In this document: piece after piece, positions 1 through 11,100 of the stretch
Layout of the letters: each line of letters opens with the position of its first letter
How positions within the stretch are numbered: the first letter of the stretch is position 1
Source: Neelides folsomi
Taxonomy: Eukaryota; Arthropoda; Collembola; Neelipleona; Neelidae
Assembly: GCA_034687125.1 (NCBI GenBank)
Contig: JAQGBZ010000653.1
Span: 1 to 22,933 of the forward strand
DNA length: 22,933 nt
Direction of reading: 5' to 3'
Notes under the pieces: model-generated
Seen by the model: only the letters and a program-made list of their open reading frames with translations
What the model was told of the DNA's origin: nothing
Database searches by the model: none
Translations under genes and position numbers: made by a program

Positions 1-14
1 ATCCTATTTATTTC

Positions 15-68
15 AAGGTGTTTAATTTAATTATTTTAAGGTGTTTATTCTATTTATTGAGGTGTTTA
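15..68. repeat. short imperfect tandem repeat at left edge
   Basis: Three copies of the 10-mer (A/G)AGGTGTTTA begin at 15, 38 and 59, a spacing of 23 and 21 bases, separated by AT-rich spacers that resemble each other. The array lies inside the APEH intron that runs off the left edge, so it may be longer than seen here. It could also be chance in AT-rich sequence. Confidence 0.4.
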
Positions 69-136
69 GTTAAATGGGATCCATTGTATTATGTACTCAG
101 TTTGTAGAAAATTTAATTATTATTTCTTTCAATTAC

Positions 137-2686
137 CAATCAGTAATGTCTGACATTCCAATCATAGTAGACAAATCAGTCACAGGATTTCGAAGAACAG
201 TCGCTTTATAGAAATCCTATGGAATAAAATCAATTAGGTAAGAAAATAATTTAAAAGTTTGACGATTCTTATTTATGAGTGCAATACAACATACGGGAAA
301 TGCAGATGTAAGATGTGCAGAGAGAAATCCGCCATGTGATCCACCAAATGCAAACACAGCATTTGGGTTAATGTTGGGCTGAGTCTCCAAAACTAATTCA
401 GCAATTTCTTGACATTCGTTGACATCCTCAACACCAATTTTTCCAAGTAAACTTTCAGTCTCGTCATCTTCAGTTCCAATTGATCCAATATAATTGATTC
501 GGACAATTCCATAGCCAAGTTTTAGGAACAAGGCAGCCTCCAGAGAATAAGAATCAGGGAAAAGAGAGTGCGGACCTCCATGTGGCCAAACTATGAGTGG
601 GACAGATTTCTCACTTTGGGCACCAAGTGGCTCGTAGTAAAATGAGGGAGCTGCTCCCTCCCGTTTCACTTTCATTTCTCTCTTGATGGCATTCAAAGAA
701 GTTCTTGGCCGAGTGAGTCTCGCTTTCTCAAAGCTTCCATGAGTTGAGCAAATGTGAAGAGAGCCAGGAAAAAGAACGGAGCTCGTTGAGTAAAGAACAT
801 AATTGTCACTTATCCAATGAACACAATCGGCACCATCGTCCAAACCGGGAATATTCGTCACATCAACTATTTTTAAATATTGAAAAAATTTAAACTCAAA
901 TTCAGTTAGTCGATTTTTTATTTCGTTTAATCGAAGTTATTACATGTGATTTATTTGTATTGTGTAATAGGTGAGATTTGTACCTGAAGCCATCGTGGGA
1001 CTTGAAAAATTTAAAGAAAACTTTAAAATTATTCCTTTTGCATTGTGATAAGTAAGAGTAAAGAAAGATCTTCCACTTGGAGTCCAGCAGTTAATTGGAA
1101 AGTCTTGATAAATCAAATATCCCTTCTTTGGGTTGTACAATTCAACTTTATCAACAAACTGCAATATACACAATAGGTAGAAATTAAATGATGATTATAA
1201 ATTATAAATAAGAAAAATTGAGGCAAATCTTAAATTAAATTGTTACCGAATTGTTATGAATTGACATTCCAATGATTTTTGTTGATTTCATATGAGGACC
1301 CATGATTGATCTAATGGTAAATTAAACATTTAAAACGTTAATAGCAAACCATCATAAAATGTAATTTCTAATTGTAAGTTTGATTACCGTTCTTGCCAAA
1401 TTACATATCTCCCATCGGGACGAACTCGTGGCGAAAATGCTCCAATGCCTTCGTCGCTCAAAAATTCTAAATAGTACAAATATTTAAAATAATTTTAATG
1501 TAAATTACAATGTTGAAATCAAGAAGCTAAACTTTTACTGATAGTTACCCAAATTTCCAGAATTGGTGTTCAATGTGAAGATGCGACTCTCTCGATTGGA
1601 ACAGTAAATGAATCCGAGCTTCCAAGGGGAGTTGATTAAAGCTGCTCCCACGATTTTCTCATCAGCCCAATGAATGTCATAAGGAAATGCCTTATCAGGA
1701 AGTTCAAAGATGGAAAATTTGTCAGTCGTAATGTCCAAATGAACAATGACACTTTCGAAACATTCGTTCAATTGCTCTCCCCAAGATTCCTTCAAAATGT
1801 ATTCTTCTCCCTACAAGCAATAAAAATTAAATTATCTGTAATATTCTGTAAAATACTGAAATACTCTGTTAAAGGTGAACAAACTAAAAGTTACAGAGAA
1901 ATGTCAATATTCTGAACCTTGATAGTTTTTTTGATTTCTTCGTCGCTGATATTTGATTGAGCATGAGAAGTAAAAAATGGTGATAGCGTTTCCGCTTTCT
2001 TTTCAGCGAGGTAAATCAATTTGGTTCCATTTGAATTCCATTTCATGACAGAACCCCAAGCTCCTTTAAAGTTGATTATGTTACATATTATGTTAATTGG
2101 TGTAATTAATTTTAACCTTAAGATGTACTTTGTACTATTGTTGAAATTTACCTGACGTGTATACTTTTCCATGCTTTTTGAGTTCTTTAAGATCATACGT
2201 CTTGAGAATTGTATCTTTGGCCCAAACTTGAAGAAATTGAACTTTATCTTTATTTTCAGACAAATAAGCCACATGGCCTCCAGTATTTGAATCACATCTC
2301 AGTTTCCTATTCATGTTCCAAAAATCAATAATATTCATACATAAATATATATTTAATATGAATAATAATTATTGATTATTAAAGATTATAAGAAAATAAT
2401 TTAAATCAAACAACACATACCATTCTGTAATGATCGGCCCGGAAGAAATCGCCCTGTGTGAAATGTCAACTTCATTCTTTGGATCCCATTTCAAATCGCT
2501 TTTCAAAAAGGTGATAGCCCTCGTAAAGGATTGTTTTTCTTTTTTCCCAAAGTCATCAATTGTCCAATTACTTGTCACAGCAATCACGTAGTCATCCTCA
2601 ACAAAGGATGCAGACGAAATTGAAGGATTTTTACCAAGCTCAAGCAATGTTTTCACCAGCATATCCACTTCGGAGTTGGAGTCCAT
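137..2686 (-). CDS. APEH: acylaminoacyl-peptidase (acylpeptide hydrolase), 3' part missing
   Basis: A cytosolic serine exopeptidase of the prolyl oligopeptidase family (S9C) that removes N-acylated residues from blocked peptides. Coding exons in transcript order are 2686-2421, 2306-2152, 2063-1918, 1810-1549, 1466-1388, 1310-1247, 1158-984, 866-295 and 216-137. All eight junctions use GT-AG and keep frame, giving 599 residues before the left edge; the human enzyme has about 732. Residues 1 to about 350 are the propeller-type N-terminal domain, with HAQSNISDEEI and KESWGEQL resembling the human protein. The hydrolase domain follows with VWPHGGPHS and the nucleophile motif GGSHGGF, whose serine is residue 559. 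The next exon reads YKATVLRNPVTDLSTMIGMS, as in the family. The catalytic Asp and His lie outside the window. The start ATG at 2686 gives an N-terminus close to human length. Family assignment is firm; exon edges are by eye. Confidence 0.93.
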
Positions 2687-2780
2687 TTCAACTTTTGTCA
2701 CAATCAGTGATCAAACTATTAAATGACAGTCAATTATTTAAATATACATATATGAGCCATTTTAAAAACTTTGATTTTAC

Positions 2781-2900
2781 CTTCGACAAAGAGTAGGCGT
2801 TTATGTAAATCTCTATCAGTCTCTTGATGAGCAGCAAATCAGCAGAGCAATGACCAGATAAAATTGACTTGTTTTGCTTTCTTCCAAACATGTGACTTTT
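2781..2900 (-). other. APEH: probable 5' untranslated exon of APEH with upstream ORF
   Basis: Upstream of the APEH start, the minus strand has a good donor (TCGAAG|GTAAAA, exon end 2781). The exon before it contains an ATG at 2891-2889 followed by 37 open codons to the donor. The APEH start exon has an acceptor at 2693-2692, leaving five untranslated bases before the ATG. Joining the two does not put the 2891 ATG in frame with APEH, so it would be an overlapping upstream ORF rather than an N-terminal extension. The transcription start is not visible; 2900 is approximate. Confidence 0.45.
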
Positions 2901-3034
2901 ACGAGCGTAAAATCAGTAGTGTTTAGGCTATTTTAATTTTATATATCTTTTACATTATATCTTTTATGGCATTTGTATTTATTAATTTTAAAAGTTAATG
3001 TTTATTTTTCGTTATTTTACATTTTTATATTAAT

Positions 3035-3274
3035 TTATTCTATTAACTTGCGCCAGAAAGTCTCATGTATGTTCTCAAAACATTGAAGCATTATTGTAAC
3101 ACATATCACATAGCCCTGTAATCGATAGATATTTATGTTAAAATTGTAATCGGCACCGATGAAGCCGAGATCTCCATTTGTAATGACTATTGAGAATGAC
3201 ATAAATAAGGATGGCATGATGGACATGACCTTAATATTTCTTACCAATGCTTCGAGAAAGAACGCCACTAACAA
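3035..3274 (-). other. orphan ORF, possible exon of an unrecognised membrane protein
   Basis: The minus strand is open for 79 codons here. Two stretches are hydrophobic: around MPSLFMSFSIVITNG and around GYVICVTIMLQC. Upstream, an acceptor-like TTGTTAG lies near 3271 and a good donor-like GTAAGA follows about 23 bases later. No family is recognised, and no start or partner exons are evident. It may be a chance ORF, a gene relic or a single exon of something small. Confidence that it is coding is low. Confidence 0.15.
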
Positions 3275-3702
3275 TAAATGAAACCGTCAAAATCAATTTG
3301 TGAATGTAAATATTGTGCAAAAGTAATTTTTAATATGGAAATGAATCCGTCATGATTATTTTTAGGATAACCAACAATTAGCATTTTTATTCATTATCAT
3401 CATCTTCATCATATTAAAAAGGTAAAGTTCTCTTTAATCTTAAAATGTAGAGTAGTTGTTAAAACGGCCCTCTTAAAAGGTACTATAAGTCTTCCATTAA
3501 CTTACACAACACGCTAACTTTCTTTCTCTCTCTACAATAAGTAGATATCAATAATAAATTATTATTTTCCCTATTACTCATCCTTTTACCCTAGCTATGT
3601 ATATGAAAAGCCTTAACACGTGCTCCTTCACACCATTTACATACATACATGCTTATACTTATGCAGCCTCTATTTACAAAGTATAAACTCAAGTAGTTAT
3701 CA

Positions 3703-3737
3703 TATTTATATATAATATAGATATATATATATATATA
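3703..3737. repeat. AT dinucleotide microsatellite
   Basis: An almost uninterrupted run of alternating A and T (TATATATAAT, then ATAG, then about eight ATs) lies in non-coding DNA and is followed by TTTATTTATTTA. It is a simple sequence repeat with no further meaning seen. Confidence 0.8.
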
Positions 3738-5131
3738 AATTTATTTATTTATGTAATTCCCATATAATAAAAAGAAGAAACTTTGAATAAGATACCTTAC
3801 AATTAGGTCGTATATTTTATACATTTTTGTATTTCCTATTTACAATGCGTATTTAGTGAAGTATAGTTGTAAGGTAAGAGATTATATATAATGTATTAGT
3901 AAATTATTTAATTTATTAATTAATATTTATTATATTGTATAGGGACTCCACATGAGGTTGACCAACACCTCTGTGATGTCTGATATTTGAACTGGTTGAG
4001 TTTCAACTACTCGAGTCATTATTTCCCCATTAGTATAGCTATGACCAACTTTCAAAAAAGAACATTTTTTTAAAATATGTTCTTCTATGTAAAAATTATT
4101 TATTATTGGTTGGTAATTATTAAATTCTAGTGGGATGAGTTGACAGACAAAAGATTAAATGCAATTCTCTCCTTAATCAGCGTCCTGATTTACGAGAAAC
4201 ATTTAGAAGAATTAGAAGAATCGCCAAGTCGATCACCCCACATACGCTATTTTCTGATATTACATTCAACTAATAATTAAGAAAAGATCAAACTAATGAT
4301 TTTCTTTTAAAGATTAATTTTTCCCAAATTAAATAATTTTTTCTCAACCAGTGAAACCTTCGTTGGCAAAACCCTTTAAATTAAATTTCCTTCCACTAAT
4401 AATAATTCATTATTAGATACCAATGGGTTTAAATTGGGAGAGCCAAAACATCCCATTCATTATTTTACTATCGTATCACAATATTCAAGTAAAACAAATC
4501 TTTGTTGGGACAGTACAACAAAATTATATCTACAGAGAAACACTTTAAAGCCAACAGAGAATATTTACGTTTTGGGTAGTTAAACCACCTAGAATTAAAA
4601 CTCTATTAACCCTAATTCTTAAGTCAATTGATTATATGACATTTATTTTTAGCTTAAAGTTAAATTAAGAATAATAATAACATTTCAATGAGAATAATCC
4701 TAAAGTAAAATATAGTTGTTGAATCATTATCAAGTAAATATAAAAATAAAAATGTTTCTTCTGCATTATTAAATTCAAAAAAGGTAATTTAAAAAGTATG
4801 TTTTTGCTGAGTAAAACAAAGTACCTTTTAAAAACATAAATTGATTGTGAAAAAAGACAAAAAGGGAATTCTAATAGAAAAAAGGTAGCATATAAAGAAA
4901 CATTTACGATAAGCCAAATAAAAACTTGGAGTGAAGGATGAGTTATTATATAATTAATTCATAAAATAAATTTCATTTAATTGTGATGAAAAAAAATTCA
5001 ATTTAAGCTTCTTATCCTTCAAAATTACCCTTAGAATTATTCCTACAAGTCATTTAAGAAGGTACTGAAATTCACCGGCAGTGGAAACCGCGATTCAATC
5101 GTTTACTATTTTACTTTCTCGTATTCATTTT

Positions 5132-8100
5132 TCAGCTCTTCGTGTCTTTTGAAATTCGACGGCGTTTGAGAGATGAAAGCTCCGATTCAGGCATACCTAG
5201 AAAAAACATTAAAAAATTAAAATTAAATGAATTGCAAATCAATATTTCAAAATTGTATTAAGGTTTATTTAATTTAATGATAAATTTTGTGTAAACAATT
5301 CAAAAAATATTACTATTTCACACCTGCCACGCTGCTCCTGGTTTTTCTCCTTGGGTTTTCATTCTCAGGGCTTGTAGAAGGTGTAGACGCCTTCTCAGAA
5401 ATGCCAACATCTTTTCTCACGTTCGTTCTCGTCTTCGCCGGTGTGAGCGGAGATTTTTCCTTTGAACTTGGGTTATTCCGATTTGACCTCCGACCAACTT
5501 TTGGTTCTGAATTCCCCTTCATAGTTTCATCTTTCTTGTTAGCATTTGGAAATAAATGTGGACTTTCTCTTCCGGTTCCCTTTCCACCTTTATCCTTTGG
5601 TCGATGATTTATTCGAGCATTTGACCTAAAGAAATTAAGTTTTTATTGTAAAAATTGTAATCTCACAAACTCGCAATTGTAGTAGTGGTAAAACACTTTA
5701 AACAATTATTATAAAATAGGAGATATCATCAACAATACTCACTTTATTTCCTTTGGATCGTCGTTTGTGTGGGCTTTAGAAGGAAATGTGTTTCGATGAA
5801 CGCTGCTTCCCCTGCTCGAAGACCGATCTTCAGATGAACCACGACTTGACCTTCCTCCTCGTCCTCTCAACGATAGGTCAACAGAACCACCATCCATATC
5901 TTCTTCTTCTTCAATGAGGACACTCACTAATAAAAAAGCAATCCATTAATTTATTAATTTTAATAAAAGTAAATAATGAAAAGATAATAATGTAATAAAT
6001 AAATTCATTCATATAATAATGAAAAAGTTAAATTGCTCACTCAGTTGCTGCTTCTTCTTTGCTGCCTCTTTGATCTTTGAAGATTCTTCAAGCTTTTTAA
6101 TTAGTGATGTATTTCTCTTTGGAGTATCCTCAATACCAATGCAAGCCTTAATGAGTTCAGCTGCATTTTCAGAAGATCTGCGTTTATTTGGCCGTGAGTT
6201 GAGATCGATTTCCGCCGTCTTCTCTTCAACATTCTCATCTTTGGAGGCTGAAGAGCTTTCAGATGCCTGACGCTTTCTATTATTATTCGCGATTCCACTC
6301 CCAATGTTCTTTCCTCCTCCAGCACCACTTCCCTTTCCACTCGAGTTCAAGTATGGAGAGTTGAGGACGGGGCTTCCACGTGCGACAGGATTCGGACTCA
6401 ACACTTTAGAATTAAGACTCCCAGTTGGACTCGGCTTTGGGCTATTCCTTGCAATTGTAACGTCTGCCTTCGTCGTCAACTTTTGCAGCTTAGGTGTGTC
6501 ACTCCTGAAAGCTGTTATGTCAGGACTTACAAGCCGCGTATTAGATCTTGTCGAACGAGTTGGCTTTCTCGAGACATTTGAATTCTCCTCAATGTTTGGA
6601 GAATTATTATTAACCATGAGATCCACTTGTGGGATTTCAATAGAAAGTTGTTCAAGCCTCCTTGGTTCTTTTGTGAGTCCATAAGTATGGTCTGGGATAA
6701 GATTTGGAGCTTGTTTCTCTCCACAAGAGTCATCATCATCACTGTCATCTGGAATATTAGGCTTATTCTGTGGACTAAGCCGAGGTTCTGATGGAGATCT
6801 CGAGAGGCAATCAATAATTTCTTGATCTTCTCCTAAAAGGTCCCTTTCACCCTCTTCCACTTGTGGCGGCGATGGACTCCGCGAGTTCCGGATAGAATTC
6901 CCTCTTGAACTTCTCCCTGGTCGATTAGGATTGGAGTATGTAAATAAAGGAGATGAAGCTCGCATTAGTGGAATGGGCGAATCGGGTATCGAATCTCCTC
7001 GAACTGACAATCCCTCGCTCTTGACTGTTCCTGAAACTGACTCTTTGCTAGATGTTGATTTATCATCACAATGAGTCCCCTCTTCAAATTTCATCTTCTT
7101 CATCGGAGGCGAGTCGTTTCTTTGCAAGGAATCTGTGGATTTACGATGATTCCCTTTCAATTTCCTTACTGGTCTTGATAGGTCAAAAGGAACGTCTTCA
7201 CTGTCAATTCCATTTTCGGTATGAGTGGTTTCTATTGTCTCACAACCAGCGAGGACATCAGCAAGATCCTTTTCATCATGGATAATATCCGCTTCAAAAG
7301 GAAGGTCATCATCATTAATCCCTGGTGATCCCGTATCAAGTATTTCGACCCCGTCCAATTGATCATAAGGATCATCCGCTTCATTGGGAGACTCACTCTT
7401 TTTAACCGTTGGAACTCGAGGTGAGTGAAGTGAGATTGTCTGAGTATTTTTTATTACTGCTCCCTTTGGAGAAAGTTGATTCACTTGGATTTTTTCAAGT
7501 GGGATTGGCTGCTGTACAACAATCCTATTGCCATCAATCTCAACAGGAGGTCGAGTGAGGAGCGAAAGACCGCTAAGGTTCGTCTGAGCCTGTTTTTGTT
7601 GGTTTTGTGGTCGAATGACCCTGATGGGGGTTGAGTGGTTGGCCATCACAACAGACTTGAGGAACATTTGCGGTCCCATCTTCCCCTGAGCTGAAGAGAC
7701 AAGGACTTTCATTTGACTTGAATTAGAGGAAGAAAGGGGAACAAATTGAACTCCACCAGAAATTGAGCTAAGGTTGAGAGGTGACGTTTGTACAGGGACA
7801 GGTCCACCTACCGACATAAGTGAAGCCTTAGGCGACCCTGTTCTTGACATTACTTCAACGTAGGTCGGAGATACACGGTTGTTTGGACCTTGCCCTCCTG
7901 TCCCTTCAGGAATTCTCACAAGTTTGATAGGGACCATTTTGTGACCGGACGGAAGGACGGCAATTGAAGAGTGAGTAGCTGGGATTTGTTGAGGATGAAA
8001 ATTCCCGCCCATGCTTGATGGATGAATCGTGAACACGGTCGTGGATGTATTCGAGTTCGTGACGGAAATGGGAGCAAAGGAAACTTTCGTCAGGGTTGTG

Positions 8101-11100
8101 GATGTTGCCGAAGAGGAAACTCCAATAGAAATCGGTGCGCATCCCTGGAAAGAATTTGAACTCACGACAGTTCCAGTAGAAATTGGAATTCTTCCGTCAA
8201 TACTTCGAGTTCCCACTGGCATCTTTGGTCTCACAAGATTGGGAACAATTCGATTCATTTGGAAAGGACTTTGACTCTGATTGTGACTGAAGACATCAGG
8301 AGCCTGAATTCGAACTCCTGAGCTTATCTCATGATCCGCTGGTGTAATTTTCTTTTCAATCTTCTCCATTTCAACTTTCACTCCCACCATTTCTTCCAAT
8401 TTGGGTGGTTGGAGTTCAATTGGTTTTGTCTCGGCCATTTCAACTTTGGTCTTACCCTCCCTAACTTCAACCCGCTCTTCAATTTCGACCTTCGGGAGGA
8501 TCGGCATCAAAAGATCTTCTACTTTCTCTGCCTTCTTTCTCAATTGAAGGAGTTGTTGAGAAATGCCTTCGATCGTTTTAGACTTCAATGAACCTCCATT
8601 CCCACCCTCAACATTTACCTTTTCTTTGATCTCATCAAGAGAAATGATTGAGTCATCTGGTTCTGAACATGCATTGAGTTGATCTGCATTCACGGCCAGG
8701 TTTTCTTCCTCTTTTTCAATCACTGCCGATTGCTCTGGCTCTTCTAGTGGTGGTGGAATTTCAATTTTTGGCACTTCCTCTCCTCCTTCCTCTTTAGAAC
8801 TTTGGATAATATCCTCTTTGGCCTCGACCTCCACTTGGACCTCGTCCAATGTTTTCTCACAATGTGCCTCCTCAACACATTCAACGACACGCTCGAGCTT
8901 TTCTTCTACCTTAAGAAGGGCGTTGACTTCAACCACTTCTATTTCCTTCATTTTCTCTTCAACTTTCTCTGTTGGTTCCTGAAGAACCAAAGGAGTTTCC
9001 TTTGGTTTGAACAAAGAACTTGGTATGATAATCGATGAAGGTTCCTTCCTTTCTTCTTCAACTCCAACTCCACCTCCAATTCCTTTCTCTTTTATCTCCA
9101 AAGTTATGGAATTTGAGCCGGTGTCGGGTATTAAAGGATCTGAAGGGTCTTTCTCATCACTTAGAGACTCAGAGAGAAGCAGAGGATTAACAACTTCACC
9201 CGGCACGTCACAATTCCCTCTTCTACTTATAGATTCCACTTGAATTAAACTGGAAGGTGGTGGTGGTGGTGGTGGGATCGGATCTTTCTCTACTTCCTTC
9301 TCATCCTTTTCTTCTCCAAGAGTGATTGACACCTTGGCATTGTCTTGAATGTCTTGAGATGGGGAAACGTCAACTTCCTTAATCCTTTCATGCGGTTCGC
9401 TCACAATCCCTGTACTCGAAGCACCAATTTCGACCGATGGAATTTCAATCCTCTCTTGAATTTCTTGATCTGTCGACACCTCTTTTGATTTCTCCTCAAT
9501 TTGACCCGTCTCATTATCATCCTCACTGAAGGTTGTTTTCGAGGAATCCTCTCCATCATCCCCTTCAATTTCCCCGCATTCATTTTCTTCTTCCTCTTTC
9601 TCCCCTTCTTTGGGACTCTCGGTCATCAATTCAAGCTCAATGTCAGTGATGGGGATGTCTTCATCGTGCTCTTGATGAATTTCATCCTCAAGATGAATTT
9701 CATCCTCTTTCGTTTCCTCTTCTTGTCCTACAGTGACTTCCATTGGTTCAACCTCCATTTCCATGAGGGTCAACAACGACCCGTCATTCTCATTCTCCTC
9801 TTCCACATTCTCAAAAGGCACGACTATTTCCACGACTTCCTCTTCCTTCCCCTCAATGATTTCCACAACGTCTTCTTCTAGTTGCTTGAGACAAAGCCCT
9901 GCATCCTCCACAACTTCCTCCTTCTGTTCTTCCCTCTCTTCATTGAGGATTATATTATGTGGAGGACTTTCACTTGTCCTCGGCCCGTGAGACGTTTCTG
10001 CCAAAGGAGCTCCCATATTGGATTCACAAAAAGGTTCATTTTCTTTACGAGCAGGACTCTCTCCCTGATTCGGGCTCTTTTCCGAAAGGGCGTCCATGGA
10101 ATCAATTCCTGAGTCTTCTCCTTGAGCCCCATTCTGATCCTCTGTTTTTCCAATTGAGGGGAGGAGTGGAAGACAATTGATTGGAATCAATTCCGTCTCT
10201 TCTGGTTTGTCAACTTGTGAACTCGTTGTTGCCAACAAAGGAGGATTTGGTTCAGCGTTGGTCAGCGATACTCCCAGTTCTTGGTCTGATTTCTCTTCAA
10301 TGGAAATATCTGGCTGATTAAGTGGTGGATGAGGGCCGAGTTGGATTTCAATTCCTCCTCCTAGTCGATTGAGCCTTTGTTGAACCCGAACGACTTCCGA
10401 TTCCATTTCCTTCTTTTGTTGTTCTTCTTTCAGCCTCTCCATCACTTTGGGCGAGGGGGTGAGGGTGGGGAGGGCGGGAAGGTTCAAGTCCACGAGGTCC
10501 GTTGACGTTCCCTTGCTCACCCGTGGCACATTGTGAATTCTTCTCAAGATTGTTGGTGGATTTCCAGGTTTAGGACTCTTCATTGGCAAGGTCACGACAT
10601 GAGCACTCGCCACGGTTGTTATCGTAGTCCTTTCAGGAGTCTCAGACAAGAGCTTATTGAGAAGAGACGATGAAGGTTGTTGTTGTGAAATCCCGGGAAT
10701 CATCCCCCTACCCACTCCCTTCTCGATAGGTGACTTGATGAGGGATGGAGAAATAGGAGGACTCGTGGTTTTGGAAACCAAACAGCTGGCGGTGGGAACT
10801 GAGATTTGAGACTTTCCCCCAGCCGTTCCTGAGGCTTCTTTCAATAACATGGAATTGGGTGGCTTTTGTGAAAAGGGATTTGAGAAGTCGGGCTTCTCGG
10901 AAGAAGACGGGGAAATGTGGGGGAGTGCGAGGAGCTCTGGGAGAGGCTTCGGGCTCTTCGACACTTTCCCTTCTGGAATGATTGAGGATGTCGTGGTCTT
11001 GGGGAGCTCCAGCTCTGGTGGACCACTCCCTAAACAAACAAAAGAAAAAATCAATTTAATCCTCCTTTTATATCTTCTTTAGTCCAAGCCTTATCGAATT

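Larger units (their letters stand above)
2901..5131. other. non-coding region between APEH and NCOA6, probably including the NCOA6 3' UTR
   Basis: This AT-rich stretch of about 2.2 kb has no recognisable gene. The right part probably carries the 3' untranslated region of the minus-strand NCOA6 gene, whose stop is at 5134-5132. Several minus-strand AATAAA hexamers occur (for example 4104-4099 and 4647-4642), but none can be chosen as the cleavage signal from sequence alone. The left part should hold the APEH promoter. It also contains an AT microsatellite near 3703-3737 and one orphan ORF at 3035-3274. Confidence 0.5.

Noticed and set aside
217..294. Continuation of the APEH exon as TSAFPVCCIALINKN to a stop
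   Set aside because: A consensus donor GTATGT at 294 and an acceptor at 218-217 join SAFP to DFYKATVLRNP, which restores the family sequence, so the read-through is intron.
2781..2891. MFGRKQNKS... as the true N-terminus of APEH
   Set aside because: The exon ends in phase 0, but the acceptors before the APEH start need phase 2, so it cannot be joined in frame; the ATG at 2686 also gives the expected length.
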